Shown here: positions 15,968 through 17,620 of the stretch, in pieces
Layout of the letters: each line of letters opens with the position of its first letter
How positions within the stretch are numbered: the stretch's first letter is position 1
Source of the DNA: Zelonia costaricensis
Lineage: Eukaryota; Euglenozoa; Kinetoplastea; Trypanosomatida; Trypanosomatidae
Assembly (NCBI GenBank): GCA_030849075.1
Contig: JASAOO010003019.1
Coordinates: forward strand, 1 to 17,620
Length of the DNA: 17,620 nt
Direction of reading: 5' to 3'
The notes under the pieces: generated by a model
Told to the model about the DNA's origin: nothing
The model's database searches: none
The model's input: the letters and a program-made list of their open reading frames with translations, nothing else
Program-made: the position numbers and the translations under genes

Positions 15968-16922
15968 CGGCGTCGGCCGTGCGTTGTTGGACCTCACGCG
16001 TGCGGTCCTGCACGAGCACAGAGGGAAGAGAACAGAGCAAGAAAAAGAAGCGTGTGTGACCAGCAGTCGGTGGGGATCGAGGAGGCAGCAGCAGCGCAGC
16101 GGTCAGGGCGTGTGGCCGGCGCACGTAGAGTGGACGGGCGGCCCCGCGGTGGTGGAGCTTACGATTATGAAGGGCCGCGCGGGTGGGCAGGGAGTCCCTC
16201 GGGCTGGTGACGAGGAACGGCACGTCAACTTCCACCCCCGCTGGCGGCGCTTAGAGGCAAGAGAGCGAGAGTCCGGAGACTCCGGGGCGGGCAGCGGGGG
16301 TCGTGCGGCGGCGGGGGCTGGCTGCAGACGTGGACACAGGCACTCCCAACCGCTCGCGCACTCCCTCTCTCTTATCGGACGGGACAGGCGACCTACAGTG
16401 GTTCGAGTTGGGGCGAGGGACTGCGGCAACGCACAGGGCACGGCGCGGCAGCTCAGCCTCACCACGCTCGCAATATGAGGCCCGCTCGTGTGAGCAGGCG
16501 GGTGTGAACGGAGGTGCGTCACACACGCGTGCAGGGCACCACTGCGACAACGGGTGCGAGTGGGGTGTGTGTCGGCGTGAGGGGAGCAGGGCAGGGAGCG
16601 GGGGCGGGGGGGGGACCCCTGAAGTGTTGTGCAGCAGGAGAAACGAGCAGAAAGTGGGGAAATGGGAGAAGCGGTTCAACCGCGGTCAAGGCTCGGCGGG
16701 CGGGGGGGGGGGTGCAAGTCTGCTGCCCGTGGAGCTCGCGCCAATACTGCCCGTGCTCGTGGAACGGCGTACGGGGGTCGCGGTGTGCGGTGCAGCCGAG
16801 GGCATGACGCACACCTCGCATGCGCACGCACCGCTGGTGTGGAGCCTCGCGGGAGTCAGTGAAGGGTGTGGGGTGGGCGTCGGCTGTGCAGGACATCGAC
16901 GGACACGAAAGGGGCGTGGACA
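15968..16922. other. gene-free intergenic region
   Basis: It contains the 5' UTR and splice tract of the 1840-aa gene and the 3' UTR of the 146-aa gene. Features seen are plus-strand purine runs at 16019-16050 and 16255-16290, G-run clusters at about 16595-16617 and 16699-16710, and no recognisable gene. A GTTCGAG string near 16400 resembles part of a tRNA B box but has no matching stem or A box. Confidence 0.65.
16008..16050 (-). promoter_or_regulatory. candidate trans-splice acceptor for the 1840-aa gene
   Basis: The coding strand has a CT-rich tract including TTTTTC (complement of 16019-16050) and then an AG at 16009-16008. The predicted 5' UTR to the ATG at 15967 is about 40 nt, which supports that ATG as the start. 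Confidence 0.6.
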
Positions 16923-17363
16923 CTAGAGCACGATCTCCACCTCTGCCTCTGGTGCAGAGCTCGCAGGCGGCGTTGCGAGGTGCGGCGAGTGGAGGAGCCG
17001 GTGCAGCTGCGCCTGCTCCTCCTCCAATGCCACCTCGGCCAACTCGCGCAGCTCATCCCGGATGCCGCCCAGCTCGCGCACCTGCGCGTCGAGCAGCCGC
17101 ATCTGCCGCTCCACCTCTGCCCGCTCCGTGCGAAACGCCTCGAGAACGGGTTCTAGCGTCTCGCGGCGGTAGAGCAGCAGGTCGAGCAGCAACGCGCGGT
17201 AGTCCTCCGCGGAGGGGGGCGCCGCGGCTGGGGTTGGCGTGTCCGTGCGTGCGGGGCCCGTGCGGGGCCCTGCCGATGTTTCGCAGCGGCGCGTGGCGCT
17301 GCAGGCGGGCTGCACGAAGGCCGAAGCGATGAGCCGCCTCGCTGTAGAGCAGCAACGCCGCAT
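16923..17363 (-). CDS. small mitochondrial-type coiled-coil protein (146 aa)
   Basis: Function not recognised. The ATG at 17363 follows a pyrimidine tract and AG on the coding strand by about 40 nt. Residues 1-30 (MRRCCSTARRLIASAFVQPA and on) are basic, hydroxylated and free of acidic residues until Glu28, a good mitochondrial presequence; an N-terminal signal anchor is less likely because the hydrophobic stretch is short. Residues 31-50 are a Pro/Thr/Ala linker. SAEDYRALLLDLLLYRRETL (51-70) starts a helical part that continues as a charged coiled coil to about 126 (ERAEVERQMRLLDAQVRELG and following). The last 20 residues are a Pro/Ser/Glu tail. The size and layout would fit a small subunit or assembly factor of a mitochondrial complex. 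The next gene downstream also encodes a probable mitochondrial protein, but neighbouring genes in such clusters are usually unrelated in function. Confidence 0.75.
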   Translation of the reverse strand: MRRCCSTARRLIASAFVQPACSATRRCETSAGPRTGPARTDTPTPAAAPPSAEDYRALLLDLLLYRRETLEPVLEAFRTERAEVERQMRLLDAQVRELGGIRDELRELAEVALEEEQAQLHRLLHSPHLATPPASSAPEAEVEIVL

Positions 17364-17403
17364 GGAAAGACTCACACGTACACACACACGCGTGCACACG
17401 GCG

Positions 17404-17480
17404 CTGCGTGCGTGTCGATGCCGCCGTGATGAGGCAGGCGGGGACGAGAAAAGGGAAGGGGGGGGACAGAGGAAGGGTGT
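17404..17480 (-). promoter_or_regulatory. candidate trans-splice acceptor for the 146-aa gene
   Basis: A strong C/T tract on the coding strand (complement of about 17440-17480) is followed by a first AG at 17405-17404, giving a 5' UTR of about 40 nt before the ATG at 17363. The remaining sequence to the window end is C-rich intergenic DNA on that strand, with another C run opposite 17520-17533. Confidence 0.5.
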
Positions 17481-17620
17481 GGAGTAGAGAGTGGGGCGCA
17501 GGTGAACTGGCGTGTGCGTGCGGGGGGGGGAGGGTGCGTGTGTGTGTCGCATGCCGCCGTCCCGTCGACTGCAGAGCATGCGCTGGTGATGTCCGCAGCA
17601 CCTTCTCAAGAACAAGTGCG

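Noticed and set aside
15162..16235. 357-codon minus-strand frame overlapping the start of the 1840-aa gene
   Set aside because: It runs through the splice tract and then reads the large gene out of frame with Arg/Gly/Ala low complexity.
16396..16412. GGTTCGAG string resembling a tRNA B box
   Set aside because: The B-box consensus is not completed, and no A box, acceptor stem or anticodon arm could be found at tRNA spacing.
1..17620. Strand switch, retroposon coding sequence or conventional promoter
   Set aside because: All supported genes lie on the minus strand, no reverse transcriptase or transposase motif is seen in any frame, and no region between genes has the features of a divergent transcription start.

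Overview
The window looks like a piece of a nuclear chromosome from a kinetoplastid, most likely a high-GC trypanosomatid of the Leishmania/Crithidia/Leptomonas kind; I cannot name the species. The reasons are: seven intron-less genes, all on the minus strand and about 0.5-1.2 kb apart; coding sequence that is extremely G/C-rich at third positions, giving Ala/Arg-rich proteins; pyrimidine tracts followed by AG just upstream of the start codons on the coding strand, as expected for spliced-leader trans-splicing; intergenic DNA full of GT/CA microsatellites and homopolymer G/C runs; and no recognisable conventional promoters. The whole window reads as the interior of one directional (polycistronic) gene cluster transcribed from high to low coordinates.

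In order of transcription: (7) 17363-16923, a 146-aa protein with a mitochondrial-type presequence and a coiled coil; (6) 15967-10445, a 1840-aa mitochondrial-type, alpha-helical repeat protein with PPR-like helix pairs; (5) 9861-7960, a 633-aa protein that I assign to the Kar5/Brambleberry/GEX1 nuclear-fusion (karyogamy) family, with signal peptide, six-cysteine domain, helical region, membrane segments and an AT-hook-like tail; (4) 6804-5803, a 333-aa coiled-coil protein of unknown function; (3) 5312-4329, RRP40, an S1/KH cap subunit of the RNA exosome; (2) 3285-2803, a 160-aa orphan; (1) 1829-720, a 369-aa protein with a short N-terminal coiled coil and a GAS2/GAR-like C-terminal motif.

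The genes do not form a pathway, which is normal for kinetoplastid clusters; genes 6 and 7 both look mitochondrial, but adjacency is weak evidence of a link. The intergenic regions hold UTRs, candidate trans-splice acceptors, microsatellites, G-quadruplex-prone runs on the plus (template) strand, one roughly 90-bp tandem duplication (383-560) with an ambiguous base at its unit boundary, and a second ambiguous base at 2481. I found no tRNA, rRNA, transposon coding sequence or CRISPR. The most interesting item is the putative karyogamy gene, which implies machinery for nuclear fusion in this lineage. Very long open frames on the opposite strand (one of about 1280 codons) are composition artefacts of GC-rich coding sequence.
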